DNA of 46,873 bases from Anaerolineae bacterium (GCA_019637635.1 JAHBVI010000048.1:1-46873); one strand, 5' to 3'. Counted from the stretch's first letter, positions 24,699 to 33,385 are shown. The notes: generated by a model not told the origin, from the letters alone. Translations and numbers: made by a program.

Positions 24699-25947
24699 GG
24701 TTATACTTCTTGAATAACAGCACCGCATTGTGCCCGCCAAAACCAAAGGCATTGTTCATGCACACATTCACACTGGCCGGCCGGGCCACATTGGGCACAT
24801 AATCCAGGTCACAGGCGGGGTCGGGCGTTTCATAATTGATCGTAGGGGGGATTATCTGGTCACGAATGGCCTGCACGCAAAAAACGCTTTCCATGGCCCC
24901 CGTGCCGCCCATACAGTGCCCGGTCATAGATTTGGTAGAACTGACGCCGATGTTGTAGGCGTGTTCACCCAGGGCGGCTTTGATTGCGGCCGTTTCGTTG
25001 CTGTCGTTTAGTTCTGTAGCCGTGCCATGGGCGCTAACGTAGTCCACGTCCTCCGGTTGCAAACCCGCTTCCTTCAGGGCGATACGCATGGCCCGCGCCG
25101 CCCCAGAGCCGCCTTCTGAGGGCGCGGTGATGTGAAAAGCGTCCGTCGTCTGGCCGTAGCCCACAATTTCCGCCAGGACGGTGGCGCCCCGCGCCAGGGC
25201 ATTTTCCAGGCTTTCCAGCACCAGCATGGCCGCGCCCTCGCCCACCACCAGGCCATCCCGATTTTTGTCAAAAGGCTGCGGCGTGGCGCTGTTTTTCACA
25301 GAAGTGGCGCCGGCCCGTTCAAAGCCGGCTATGGCTACCGTCGCCATGATGGATTCACTGCCGCCGGTCAGGGCGGCGTCAATATCGCCGGAGCGAATGG
25401 CCCGGAAGGCGTGGCCGATGGCGTCGCTGGCCGAAGCGCAGGCCGAGGTAATGGTGGTAGAGGGGCCATGAATGCCATAATCAATGGCTAACATGCCGGC
25501 CGCGCCATTGGGCATGATCATGGTAATGGCAAAGGGCGTTACCCGGCGCAGCCCCTTTTCCACCAGGATTTTGCCCTGTTCTACCAGGGTGCGAATGCCG
25601 CCGACGCCGGTGCCCAGAATGATGCCAATGCGATGGCTGTTTTCTTCGGTGATGGGTAGGTGGGATTGGGTCAACGCTTCGTGGGCGGCAACGGTTGCCA
25701 ACTGCTGGTAACGATCCCGGCGGCGGGCTTCTTTGCGATCCATGTATTGATCGGGATCAAATTCTTTCACTTCGCAGACGACACGGGCGGTGTGATCATT
25801 GGGGTCTACCAGAGTCAGCGGGCCGATGCCGGAGCGGCCCGCCAGCGCCGCCGCCCAGGTGCTTTCGGCGTTGTGCCCCAGAGCGTTGATAGACCCCATG
25901 CCGGTGATGACCACGCGGTGACGGCGGTGTGTATTTTCGTGTTCCAT
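24691..25947 (-). CDS. fabF: Beta-ketoacyl-ACP synthase II
   Basis: 418 residues. RVVITGMGSINALG opens the thiolase fold; the active-site Cys is in TSACASASDA, with His in VSAHGTATELND and His in TKSMTGHCMGGTGAME, and NAFGFGGHNA near the end. It condenses malonyl-ACP with the growing fatty acyl chain. GGAGAG lies 4 nt before MEHENTHRR; the longer frame to 26004 would translate a tandem hairpin and is rejected. Followed by rnc with an 8-nt overlap, a common fabF-rnc arrangement. Confidence 0.95.
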   Translation of the reverse strand: MEHENTHRRHRVVITGMGSINALGHNAESTWAAALAGRSGIGPLTLVDPNDHTARVVCEVKEFDPDQYMDRKEARRRDRYQQLATVAAHEALTQSHLPITEENSHRIGIILGTGVGGIRTLVEQGKILVEKGLRRVTPFAITMIMPNGAAGMLAIDYGIHGPSTTITSACASASDAIGHAFRAIRSGDIDAALTGGSESIMATVAIAGFERAGATSVKNSATPQPFDKNRDGLVVGEGAAMLVLESLENALARGATVLAEIVGYGQTTDAFHITAPSEGGSGAARAMRIALKEAGLQPEDVDYVSAHGTATELNDSNETAAIKAALGEHAYNIGVSSTKSMTGHCMGGTGAMESVFCVQAIRDQIIPPTINYETPDPACDLDYVPNVARPASVNVCMNNAFGFGGHNAVLLFKKYNHE

Positions 25948-25963
25948 AGAACTCTCCAGATTT

Positions 25964-26035
25964 GAGACTGGAGATTGGGAGATTGAGAGATTAGGAGATT
26001 GCACAATCTCCTAATCTCTCAATCTCTTAATCTCC
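25964..26035. repeat. Tandem octamer hairpin (GAGATTGG), long arms
   Basis: GAGACTGG, GAGATTGG, GAGATTGA, GAGATTAG, GAGATTG, a 2-nt loop, then CAATCTCC, TAATCTCT, CAATCTCT, TAATCTCC. Unit-by-unit differences in the left arm are mirrored in the right. It encodes the last eight residues (LEIKRLRD) and the stop of the MoaD-MoaE gene. Confidence 0.9.
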
Positions 26036-26745
26036 AAATTATCTTGTTCGGTGGGATGATAATGGCCTTCTACCCAAACGCTTTGGTCGGGGCCGACTTC
26101 TTTTTTCCAAACGGGCACGATTTCTTTCAGGCGGTCTATGCCGTAGCGGGCAGCGTCAAAGACGCCCTGGTCGCGGTGGGCGGCGGCGCAGGCGACGAAG
26201 GTGGTCATGTCGCCCACTTGCAGCGCACCAATGCGCTGGACGACGGCAATGCCTTTGACCAGGGGCCAGCGCGCCCATATTTCCTGGGCGATCTGAGCCA
26301 TTTTTTGTTCGGCCATTTCCTCGTAGGCTTCATATTCCAGGTAGATGGTTTCGTCGGGTAGACCCTGGCGGTTGGTCTGACCGCGCACAGAGCCGGTGAA
26401 GGTGACAATCGCCCCCACGTCGGGAGCGGTGAGGCGCTGGTGAATGGCGTTGATGTCTACGGCTTCTGTGGTGATGGCAAAGTAGGTGGGATGGGGGAAG
26501 TTGCCGCCGCTGACGGGCGGGAAAATGGCGATTTCGTCGCCGGGCCGCACGGCCGTGTCCTCCCCCGCAAATGCTTTATTCACCGAGACGATACTGCTGG
26601 CAACGGCCGTGCCCAACGCCGGATACTGGTTCACAATCGCCGCCAACAGCGTTTGCACGGTCGCCGGTTCGTCCAGGCGCACCAGAATGTGCCCCTGCCC
26701 GGCGCGGTCTTTGAGAGTAGCGAATAGGCGAATGTTGAGTTCCAT
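26011..26745 (-). CDS. MoaD-MoaE fusion, molybdopterin synthase
   Basis: About 244 residues. Residues 1-81 are the ubiquitin-like MoaD (ELNIRLFATLKDRAG to EIAIFPPVSGG); residues from about 88 are MoaE (FAITTEAVDINAIHQRL, GAIVTFTGSVRG, RIGALQVGDMTTFVACAAAH, VPVWKKEV with the catalytic Lys pair). MoaD normally needs a free C-terminal Gly-Gly for thiocarboxylation; here Gly80-Gly81 is internal. The M. tuberculosis MoaX fusion is cleaved at that point, so cleavage is likely. Followed upstream by moaC in the same orientation; serves Moco enzymes such as MsrP in this window. Confidence 0.93.
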   Translation of the reverse strand: MELNIRLFATLKDRAGQGHILVRLDEPATVQTLLAAIVNQYPALGTAVASSIVSVNKAFAGEDTAVRPGDEIAIFPPVSGGNFPHPTYFAITTEAVDINAIHQRLTAPDVGAIVTFTGSVRGQTNRQGLPDETIYLEYEAYEEMAEQKMAQIAQEIWARWPLVKGIAVVQRIGALQVGDMTTFVACAAAHRDQGVFDAARYGIDRLKEIVPVWKKEVGPDQSVWVEGHYHPTEQDNLEIKRLRD

Positions 26746-26749
26746 AGTA

Positions 26750-26803
26750 GAGAGTGGAGAGTGGAGATTGGAGATTAACACATCTCCAATCTCCACTCTC
26801 CAC
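26750..26803. repeat. Tandem heptamer hairpin (GAGAGTG / GAGATTG)
   Basis: GAGAGTG twice, GAGATTG, GAGATTA, 4-nt loop, ATCTCCA twice, CTCTCCA. It sits between moaC and the fusion gene and encodes the last residues of MoaC. Confidence 0.88.
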
Positions 26804-27260
26804 TTTTCCCACCTTCTTTGCGCACCAAACGCACATCGGTGAGGCGCATCCCTTTGTCTATCGCTTTAGCCATGTCGTAAATGGTGAGGCCGGCGATGGT
26901 CACGGCCGTCAGAGCCTCCATCTCCACACCCGTTTTACCTGTTAAGCGGACGGTGGCTTCAATGTCCACGCAGCTTTGCGCCGGGTTGGGGGTGCAGGTG
27001 ACGGTGATGTGATTGAGCATGAGGGGATGGCAGAGTGGAATCAGGTCGCTGGTGCGTTTGGCCGCCATCACGCCCGCCAGTTCGGCCACCGTCAGCACAT
27101 CCCCCTTTTTCATATTGCCGGCGATGATTTGCTGCAAGGTCTCCGGCTGCATGTGAACCGCGCCGCGGGCGGTAGCCACCCGCGCGGTATCGTCTTTGTG
27201 GCCGACATCTACCATGCGGGCACGGCCGTGTTCATCCAGATGCGTCAATTGCTCAGACAT
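26775..27260 (-). CDS. moaC: Cyclic pyranopterin monophosphate synthase
   Basis: 161 residues. RMVDVGHKDDTARVATA, KRTSDLIPLCHPLMLNHI, GVEMEALTAV and TIYDMAKAIDKGM are the MoaC signatures. It converts the MoaA product to cPMP, the second step of molybdopterin synthesis. The last residues (GEWRLEMC) come from the repeat. A TATAAT box 9 nt before ATG suggests a nearly leaderless mRNA. Confidence 0.95.
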   Translation of the reverse strand: MSEQLTHLDEHGRARMVDVGHKDDTARVATARGAVHMQPETLQQIIAGNMKKGDVLTVAELAGVMAAKRTSDLIPLCHPLMLNHITVTCTPNPAQSCVDIEATVRLTGKTGVEMEALTAVTIAGLTIYDMAKAIDKGMRLTDVRLVRKEGGKSGEWRLEMC

Positions 27261-27269
27261 AAGCTTCGT

Positions 27270-27299
27270 ATTATAGTTGGCTGGCAACGTGCAAGCCAA
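27270..27299 (-). promoter_or_regulatory. moaC promoter
   Basis: TTGGCT, 18 nt, TATAAT; the -10 box ends 9 nt before the moaC ATG, so the transcript would start within about 3 nt of it. Confidence 0.6.
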
Positions 27300-27306
27300 C
27301 TAAGAT

Positions 27307-27365
27307 GAGATTGGAGATTGGAGATTGGGCACTCTTTAATCTTTAATCTCCAATCTCCAATCTCC
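27307..27365. repeat. Tandem heptamer hairpin (GAGATTG)
   Basis: Three GAGATTG units, a 17-nt loop, three AATCTCC units. It ends three bases before the PIG-L ATG, so the stem would occlude a ribosome site there. Confidence 0.88.
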
Positions 27366-27368
27366 TTT

Positions 27369-28127
27369 ATGATTGATGCTATTTATCTTTCTCCCCATTT
27401 AGACGACGCCGCCTTATCTTGTGGTGGGCAAATTGCGCGGCAGACGGTGGTGGACAGAAACGTTCTCATTGTCACCATCATGGCCGGCGACCCGGCGGCG
27501 GTGGGGTTTTCGGAATATGCGCGGGAGCTGCACGGCCGTTGGCAGTTGGCCCATGACGCCGTCGCTGCCCGCCGCGCCGAGGATATTAACGCCTGCGTCA
27601 TCCTGCACGCTGCCTACCAGCACTGGACTGTGCCGGATTGCATTTACCGGGTGGGGGCAGACGGCCGTGCCCTTTACACGAACTGGGCCGAGATTACCGG
27701 CGCCATTCACCCGGACGAAGAGACATTGGTGGAAAGATTGGCCGCCCAATTGGCCACGCTGCCCCCCAGCCCGCTGGTGTGCGCGCCGCTGGCAGTGGGC
27801 AACCACGTAGATCACCAGATTGTGCGCCGCGCCGCCGAAATCTGTTTTGGCGATGACCTGATTTATTACGAAGATTACCCGTATGCGCGGGAGCAGGAGG
27901 CGGTCACGGCTGTACTTTCATCTGGCAGTTCCGTCTGGCATAGCCAGACCATCCCACTGACGGCCGTTGATATTGTCGTTAAAATTGAAGCCATTGCGGC
28001 CTACACCTCGCAACTCAGCACGTTTTTTAACGGCCGTGCTGACCTGACGCAGCAGATTCAACACCACGCCAACAAGGTCGGTGGCGAACGAATGTGGCAG
28101 CGCAGACCAAATCCGGTGGACGCTTGA
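27369..28127 (+). CDS. PIG-L (LmbE-like) deacetylase
   Basis: 252 residues. YLSPHLDDAALSCGGQIAR is the zinc-binding PHxDD motif; VGNHVDHQIVRRA supplies the third His. This family removes N-acetyl groups from sugar conjugates; the substrate here is unknown. The start at MIDAIYLSP is preferred, since the longer frame would translate the tandem hairpin. Confidence 0.9.
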   Translation: MIDAIYLSPHLDDAALSCGGQIARQTVVDRNVLIVTIMAGDPAAVGFSEYARELHGRWQLAHDAVAARRAEDINACVILHAAYQHWTVPDCIYRVGADGRALYTNWAEITGAIHPDEETLVERLAAQLATLPPSPLVCAPLAVGNHVDHQIVRRAAEICFGDDLIYYEDYPYAREQEAVTAVLSSGSSVWHSQTIPLTAVDIVVKIEAIAAYTSQLSTFFNGRADLTQQIQHHANKVGGERMWQRRPNPVDA

Positions 28128-28153
28128 TCATTTCGCCGGGGTCAACTTATAAT
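28124..28153 (+). promoter_or_regulatory. Promoter of the kinase/phosphatase signalling cluster
   Basis: TTGATC, 18 nt, TATAAT, 40 nt before the kinase ATG and overlapping the PIG-L stop codon. Confidence 0.6.
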
Positions 28154-28192
28154 TAGCCACCAGGCCATCACTGGAAGAGAGATCTGATAAAC

Positions 28193-30160
28193 ATGGGGCA
28201 ATTAACCACCAGACAACTCAGCAGCAAGAGAAACCGCCAAAAAACGTCAACCAAAGCACGTTTGCAGCCAGGCGATATGCTGCAAGACCGGTACCGCATT
28301 GTCGGTACGCTAGGTTCAGGCGGCTTCAGCTCCGTTTATAAAGCGCGGGATATGCGCTTCCCCAATGTGACCAAGCTCTGCGCCATTAAGGAGATGGTCA
28401 TTTCCACGCCTGACCCCCAGATGAGGGAGCTTACCATCAAGTCGTTTGAACGAGAAGCCAGTATGCTGGCGATGTTAGACCACCCCGCCATCCCCGATGT
28501 ATCGGACTATTTCACCGAAGAAGACCGCTCGTATCTGGTGTTGGACATCATTCGGGGCAAGGACCTGGATCAATGGCTGGAAGAGTCTACCGAAATGCTT
28601 GACCAGGCTACGGCGCTGGAATGGGCCATTCAATTGTGTGATGCCCTGGATCATCTGCATAATCAGAGGCCACAGCCCATAGTCTTCCGCGATGTAAAAC
28701 CGTCGAACATTATGCTGGATCAATACGGCCGTATCGTCCTCATTGATTTTGGCATTGCTAAAGTGTTTGAAACCGGCGACAAGGGCACCATGATCGGCAC
28801 CGAGGGTTATTCGCCACCCGAACAATACCGGGGTCGGGCTGAACCCGCCGGTGACATCTACGCGCTGGGCGCCACCCTGCATCACCTGCTTACCAAACAA
28901 GACCCCCGGCTGGAACCGCCGTTTACCTTTAACGAACGGCCTATCACCAAAGTAAACCCCAAGGTTTCCCCTGAATTTGAAGCGATCATCATGCGCTGTC
29001 TGTCGTATGACCCCGTTGACCGGTATCCCAATGCGCAGGCGCTCAAAATGGCCTTAGAAGCGCTGCGGCGGCCCGGTTTTGCGGCTACGGCCGTCAGCCC
29101 CACCCCTGTTGATACTGCTTTTTCAGCCGTACTGGTGAATACGGCCGTTGCTTCTCCACCACCCGGACTGCCCGGCATTGTTTCTCCTGCCATCAACCAG
29201 ATCAAGCCGGTCTGGACATTCAAGTGTGAAGATGAAATTCGGCGGCGAGTAGCCGTCGCCAACGGCATGGTGTTTGTCAGCGCCTATGACAACAACCTCT
29301 ATGCCCTCTCCCAGGCCAAAGGGGAATTTGTATGGAAATTTCCGGCCATGGACAATGTTGGCGGATCGGCCCCCTTTGTGTATGAAGACAACGTTTTTAT
29401 CGGCTCTGTAGACCGGCATCTTTACAGCGTACAGACCCGCACCGGCCGCCAGAACTGGCGTTTTCTCACCAGCGGCCCCATTTACACATCCCCCCGTGTC
29501 CGTTTCGACCACGCCTTTTTCGGCTCTGACGATGGGCATTTTTATGCGGTCAACGTGCGCACGGGCCGTTCAGCCTGGAAAGCCCGCGCCTACAGCGCCG
29601 TGCGCTCCACCGCTTATGTGGATGATGAACGGGTGTTTTTTGGCACAGAGGGCGGCTACATATTTTGCCTGGAACTGGCCTCCGGCAAAACAGTGTGGCA
29701 GGCGCAAGCCAAACGCAATGTCACCTCCTCACCCACTCTGGCAAATGAGATCGTCTACGTGGGTTCCCACGATGCCACCGTTTACGCTTTAGACGCTGCT
29801 TCCGGGTATGTTATCTGGCGTTTCCGCGCCCGTCGTCCCATTGTTTCTTCCCCTACCGTCTATGACACCGTTCTTTTTATTGGCTCTGCCGATGGCAACC
29901 TGTATGCGCTAGATACTGATTCAGGCCGCCAGTTGTGGACTTTTGAAACGAAAGGCCAGGTCACGTCCTCTCCGGCTGTTTCCCATGACGCTGTTTACAT
30001 TGGCTCTACCGATGGCACACTTTACTGCCTGAGCCTGCGCAAGGGGGATTTACGCTGGCGGTTTGATACCGACGGCCGTTTTATCTCCTCCCCTGTCGTG
30101 ATGGATGACATGATCTACATTGGTTCTAGCAACCACACTTTATATGCCTTATCAGCATAA
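28193..30160 (+). CDS. Ser/Thr protein kinase with C-terminal PQQ-type beta-propeller
   Basis: 655 residues. Kinase domain about 34-290: LGSGGFSSVYKARD (P-loop), Lys66 in CAIKEM, FRDVKPSNIMLD at 165-176 (HRD is FRD; the Asp and Lys are kept), DFG 185-187, GTEGYSPPEQYRG. A proline-rich linker (300-340) leads to about eight propeller blades, each with G-x-x-D/S-x-x-x-Y-A-L/V-x-x-x-x-G-x-x-x-W (for example GSADGNLYALDTDSGRQLW). No membrane helix is visible, so this is a cytosolic sensor kinase, unlike PASTA-type PknB. First gene of the signalling cluster. Confidence 0.95.
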   Translation: MGQLTTRQLSSKRNRQKTSTKARLQPGDMLQDRYRIVGTLGSGGFSSVYKARDMRFPNVTKLCAIKEMVISTPDPQMRELTIKSFEREASMLAMLDHPAIPDVSDYFTEEDRSYLVLDIIRGKDLDQWLEESTEMLDQATALEWAIQLCDALDHLHNQRPQPIVFRDVKPSNIMLDQYGRIVLIDFGIAKVFETGDKGTMIGTEGYSPPEQYRGRAEPAGDIYALGATLHHLLTKQDPRLEPPFTFNERPITKVNPKVSPEFEAIIMRCLSYDPVDRYPNAQALKMALEALRRPGFAATAVSPTPVDTAFSAVLVNTAVASPPPGLPGIVSPAINQIKPVWTFKCEDEIRRRVAVANGMVFVSAYDNNLYALSQAKGEFVWKFPAMDNVGGSAPFVYEDNVFIGSVDRHLYSVQTRTGRQNWRFLTSGPIYTSPRVRFDHAFFGSDDGHFYAVNVRTGRSAWKARAYSAVRSTAYVDDERVFFGTEGGYIFCLELASGKTVWQAQAKRNVTSSPTLANEIVYVGSHDATVYALDAASGYVIWRFRARRPIVSSPTVYDTVLFIGSADGNLYALDTDSGRQLWTFETKGQVTSSPAVSHDAVYIGSTDGTLYCLSLRKGDLRWRFDTDGRFISSPVVMDDMIYIGSSNHTLYALSA

Positions 30161-30231
30161 AAACAAACTACCTACCCGTTTGTGGCCGACTTCTCTTTCG
30201 TCAAACGGTATGGCAATCTTGTTTAGGCTTA

Positions 30232-31221
30232 ATGCTAATGAATGAATCAACCTCATTTTCAGAATCGGACGATCTGGCAATGGTCCCAGAGGATGACGCC
30301 AAACCCGCCTCGCCCCATACGCAGCCTTTTTTTTATGCTGCCGAAGGGGAAACAGGAGACGGGATTGGTAGGACGGAGGAACTCCCCCCGCTTACCATCC
30401 CCGGCGTCAAGAGGATAATTTCTGGCTCGTCGGGTTCTGCCGCTAAAGCCGAAGTCGTTATCCATTTTGCCCGGCGGTGTGACATTGGCGCCCGCGACCG
30501 GAATGAAGATTCCTGCATTGCCTTTGCTACGGAAACAGGTGGGCATTTCACCATGATGCCTTTTGGCCTTTACATTGTGGCCGATGGCATGGGTGGACAT
30601 ACCAATGGGCATGTCGCCAGCAAAATTGCCTCTCGCCAGGCGGCCAATCATATCTTAAAGGAAATTTATCTGCCGCTGCTGGCACAGGACACCGCACCAC
30701 AAATAGGGATACGGGACACATTGGTAGAAGCGGTACAAATTGCGAACACGGCCGTTTACCAGGATGAACCGGATGTGGATAGTGGCACCACTCTCACCGT
30801 GGCCCTGCTGTTAGGTAACCGTTTACACGTCGCCCATGTGGGCGACAGCCGGCTCTATTTGCACACCGATGAAAAACTGGAAGCCATCACTAATGACCAT
30901 TCTCTGGTACAGCGCCTGCAAGACGTGGGGCAGCTAACCCCCGAAGAAGCCACCGTTTACCGCTATCGCAATGTGCTGCTGCGCGCCGTCGGTCAGGGTG
31001 AAGAAGTAGAAATTGATACCTACATGCGCTTACTGCCCAAAAAAGGCAAACTGCTGCTTTGCAGTGATGGGCTTTGTGGTTTTGTCTCTGACGACGTGAT
31101 AAACAGCATCTTGAACGAAGACAAACCGATTCAACAAATGGTAGACGACCTGTACAATGCCGCTATAGCCGCTAACAGTAATGACAATATCACGGTGATA
31201 GTGGTCGAGTTCAGTCTATAA
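30232..31221 (+). CDS. PP2C-family protein phosphatase
   Basis: 329 residues. After a ~75-residue acidic tail the PPM motifs appear in order: RDRNEDSCIA, YIVADGMGGHTNG, DSGTTLTVALLLGNRLHVAHVGDSRLYL, LCSDGLCGFV and NSNDNITVIVVEF, so the metal-binding aspartates are present. It would reverse the phosphorylation made by the upstream kinase. A second ATG two codons in is equally possible; no clear Shine-Dalgarno. Confidence 0.95.
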   Translation: MLMNESTSFSESDDLAMVPEDDAKPASPHTQPFFYAAEGETGDGIGRTEELPPLTIPGVKRIISGSSGSAAKAEVVIHFARRCDIGARDRNEDSCIAFATETGGHFTMMPFGLYIVADGMGGHTNGHVASKIASRQAANHILKEIYLPLLAQDTAPQIGIRDTLVEAVQIANTAVYQDEPDVDSGTTLTVALLLGNRLHVAHVGDSRLYLHTDEKLEAITNDHSLVQRLQDVGQLTPEEATVYRYRNVLLRAVGQGEEVEIDTYMRLLPKKGKLLLCSDGLCGFVSDDVINSILNEDKPIQQMVDDLYNAAIAANSNDNITVIVVEFSL

Positions 31222-31260
31222 TCGTCAACCGGTAGGCATGGCATGTAAGCGTTCATCAAG

Positions 31261-31322
31261 AGACCTGACAGGTTTTTGACCCGATCAGTTTCAAGTTGAA
31301 CGGGGGAAAACCTGTCAGGTCT
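31261..31322. repeat. Hairpin family CCTGACAGG (copy 1, long loop)
   Basis: 16-bp perfect arms AGACCTGACAGGTTTT / AAAACCTGTCAGGTCT with a 30-nt loop, between the phosphatase and J/vWA genes. Confidence 0.88.
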
Positions 31323-31376
31323 GCACGGCAGGGATGACATACAGAACCGTTTCCTCTGATTGCATCAAGGTTTCAA

Positions 31377-32849
31377 ATGAGTAAGATTTTTGATTACTAT
31401 GCTATTTTGGGTGTTGATCCCAAAGCAGAAGCAACCGCCATTCGGATTGCGTTTGAAGCCATGCAAAATAGTTTCCCCCCTGCCGAACGTGACCGGGCGC
31501 GTAACGCCGATTACCAGCGGTTGGTGAATGCCTATGAAGTCCTGAGTGATCCGGTGCGGCGCGCCACCTATGACTCGCTCCTGGTGGAAACCACCATGGT
31601 TGACCTGGACATTGAGCTAACCCTCAGCCGGGATAAAGTTGAAGTTTCTGATACCGAGCAGCGCCTCTACCTGTTGGTAGACATTCGCCCACCCAAGCAG
31701 AGCAGCGGCCAACAACTGCCGCTGAATTTGTGCCTGGTGATTGACCGCAGCACGTCTATGCAGGGACGGCGGCTGGATGCTGTGAAAGCGGCGGTGGAAC
31801 TGGTCATTGAAAAGCTAACACCCTCTGACGTTCTGTCCATTGTTAGCTTTAGTGATCGCGCAGAGGTGGTGGCGCCGGCCGAACCGCTCAGGCACAAACC
31901 GGGCATTTTGCGCGGGCTGCACGCCATTGAAGCCTCCGGCGGCACGGAGATTTACCAGGGTTTGGCGGCAGGGGCAAAGGAACTGCGGCAGTCGCCGCTG
32001 GGCGAGTATTCAAACCATCTGATCCTATTGACTGATGGGCACACGTATGGCGATGATAAACAATGCCTGGAGTTGGCGGCGCGCACGGCCGTAGATGGCA
32101 TTGGCATCACCGCTTTTGGCATTGGCTCCGATTGGAACGACCAATTCCTGGATCAGTTGGTGGCCCCATCGGGCGGACAGTCAGGCTTCATTGAACAGCC
32201 CCGGAGTGTGGTGCAAAAACTACAAGAACGCATTAAAGGCATGGGCACCGTCTATGCCAAAAATATGCGCCTGCACCGTGATTTTCCTGACTTTTTGTCT
32301 TTGGAATACGGCTACAAAATTGTTCCTTTTGCCCAGCCGTTGGTTCTGGAAGATAACGTTATCCGCCTGGGTAATGTGGAGGGGCGGTCCCGGCTGGCAT
32401 TTCTGCTGGAGATGAACGTTCGGCCCCAAACAACCGAGCGGCGGCTCAGTATTCCCATCAATCTGACGGCCGATATTCCCGCCAAACAGATGCAGCAGCA
32501 GACGTTTAACCAGGCCGTACGCGTGAATGTGTTGAAAAACGCCCAAATGCAAGAACCGCCGGAGCCAATTGTGGAAGCGGTGCGCATGTTAAATATGTAC
32601 CGGATGAATGAGCGGGTGTGGGAAGATGTGGAAGCTGGTGATCTGGAAGTGGCCGCGCGCCGGATGCGCCACCTGACAACCCGGCTGCTGGAAGCCGGAG
32701 AACCGCAACTGGCGCAGCAGGCCAACTTTGAAGTCGAACGAATTTTACAGGCGGGCACAATGTCGTTAGACGGCCGTAAAAAACTCAAATTCGGCACCCG
32801 CGCCCTGGTCACCCGCACCACCTATTTTGATCACGACGACAATGATTAG
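31377..32849 (+). CDS. J-like domain plus von Willebrand factor A protein
   Basis: 490 residues. Residues 5-68 match a J domain (DYYAILGVDPKAEATAIRIA, YQRLVNAYEVLSDPVRRATYD), but the HPD loop is replaced by NSFPP, so DnaK stimulation is unlikely. The vWA domain (about 115-290) has the MIDAS motif DRSTSMQG and the distal ILLTDGHTYGD. The C-terminus is helical (about 395-480). No signal peptide or membrane segment. In this cluster it is probably a scaffold or phosphotarget for the kinase and FHA proteins. Confidence 0.9.
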   Translation: MSKIFDYYAILGVDPKAEATAIRIAFEAMQNSFPPAERDRARNADYQRLVNAYEVLSDPVRRATYDSLLVETTMVDLDIELTLSRDKVEVSDTEQRLYLLVDIRPPKQSSGQQLPLNLCLVIDRSTSMQGRRLDAVKAAVELVIEKLTPSDVLSIVSFSDRAEVVAPAEPLRHKPGILRGLHAIEASGGTEIYQGLAAGAKELRQSPLGEYSNHLILLTDGHTYGDDKQCLELAARTAVDGIGITAFGIGSDWNDQFLDQLVAPSGGQSGFIEQPRSVVQKLQERIKGMGTVYAKNMRLHRDFPDFLSLEYGYKIVPFAQPLVLEDNVIRLGNVEGRSRLAFLLEMNVRPQTTERRLSIPINLTADIPAKQMQQQTFNQAVRVNVLKNAQMQEPPEPIVEAVRMLNMYRMNERVWEDVEAGDLEVAARRMRHLTTRLLEAGEPQLAQQANFEVERILQAGTMSLDGRKKLKFGTRALVTRTTYFDHDDND

Positions 32850-33345
32850 ATGCATTGAATGTGGCTCAAATCAATACGTTGGGGCCTTGTTTTGTACGGA
32901 GTGTGGCGCTTTCCTGGTAGCGCAAATAAGCAAAGGCAAAACAACCATCCTCCCCTTTTCTGAGTTTACCGTCCATGCCCCGCCGCCGCCGCTAACCAAA
33001 GAAGAGTTGGAAACGGCCGTCACCCCCCGGCAAGTCACCTTTGTCATTCCCAGCAGCCGCCGCCGCCTGCAACTGGAATTACATGACGAAATTAGAGTGG
33101 GGCGCGCCGACACGGAAACAACACCCGAACTTGACCTTTCCCCGGACGATGGCGCCGAAAAAGGTGTATCTCGCCTCCATGCCAGCATCAAATCTGTCAA
33201 AAAAGGCATCGTCCTCATTGACCTGGACAGCACCAACGGTACCATGCTCAACACCTACCGGCTGCCCCCCAACCGCCCATACCCCCTGAAAAACGGAGAT
33301 GAAATTCGCTTTGGCGATTTGCTCACGCATATCTTTATTGATTGA
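32842..33345 (+). CDS. Zinc-ribbon and FHA domain protein
   Basis: 167 residues. The N-terminal ribbon has CIECGSNQYVGALFCTECG (Cys4). The FHA domain (about 75-165) shows IRVGRADT, GVSRLHASIK and DLDSTNGTMLN, which bind phosphothreonine. Its ATG overlaps the stop of the J/vWA gene by 8 nt, so the two products are made together. It likely reads phosphorylation written by the cluster's kinase. Confidence 0.92.
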   Translation: MIRCIECGSNQYVGALFCTECGAFLVAQISKGKTTILPFSEFTVHAPPPPLTKEELETAVTPRQVTFVIPSSRRRLQLELHDEIRVGRADTETTPELDLSPDDGAEKGVSRLHASIKSVKKGIVLIDLDSTNGTMLNTYRLPPNRPYPLKNGDEIRFGDLLTHIFID

Positions 33346-33354
33346 TTCTTATTT

Positions 33355-33385
33355 GACCTGACAGGTTTTTGAAACCTGTCAGGTC
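33355..33385. repeat. Hairpin family CCTGACAGG (copy 2)
   Basis: Perfect 14-bp arms GACCTGACAGGTTT / complement, 3-nt loop, just before the small gene's ribosome site. Confidence 0.9.

Noticed and set aside
28140..28192. Riboswitch or structured leader before the kinase gene
   Set aside because: The leader is only about 35 nt and shows no pairing pattern.
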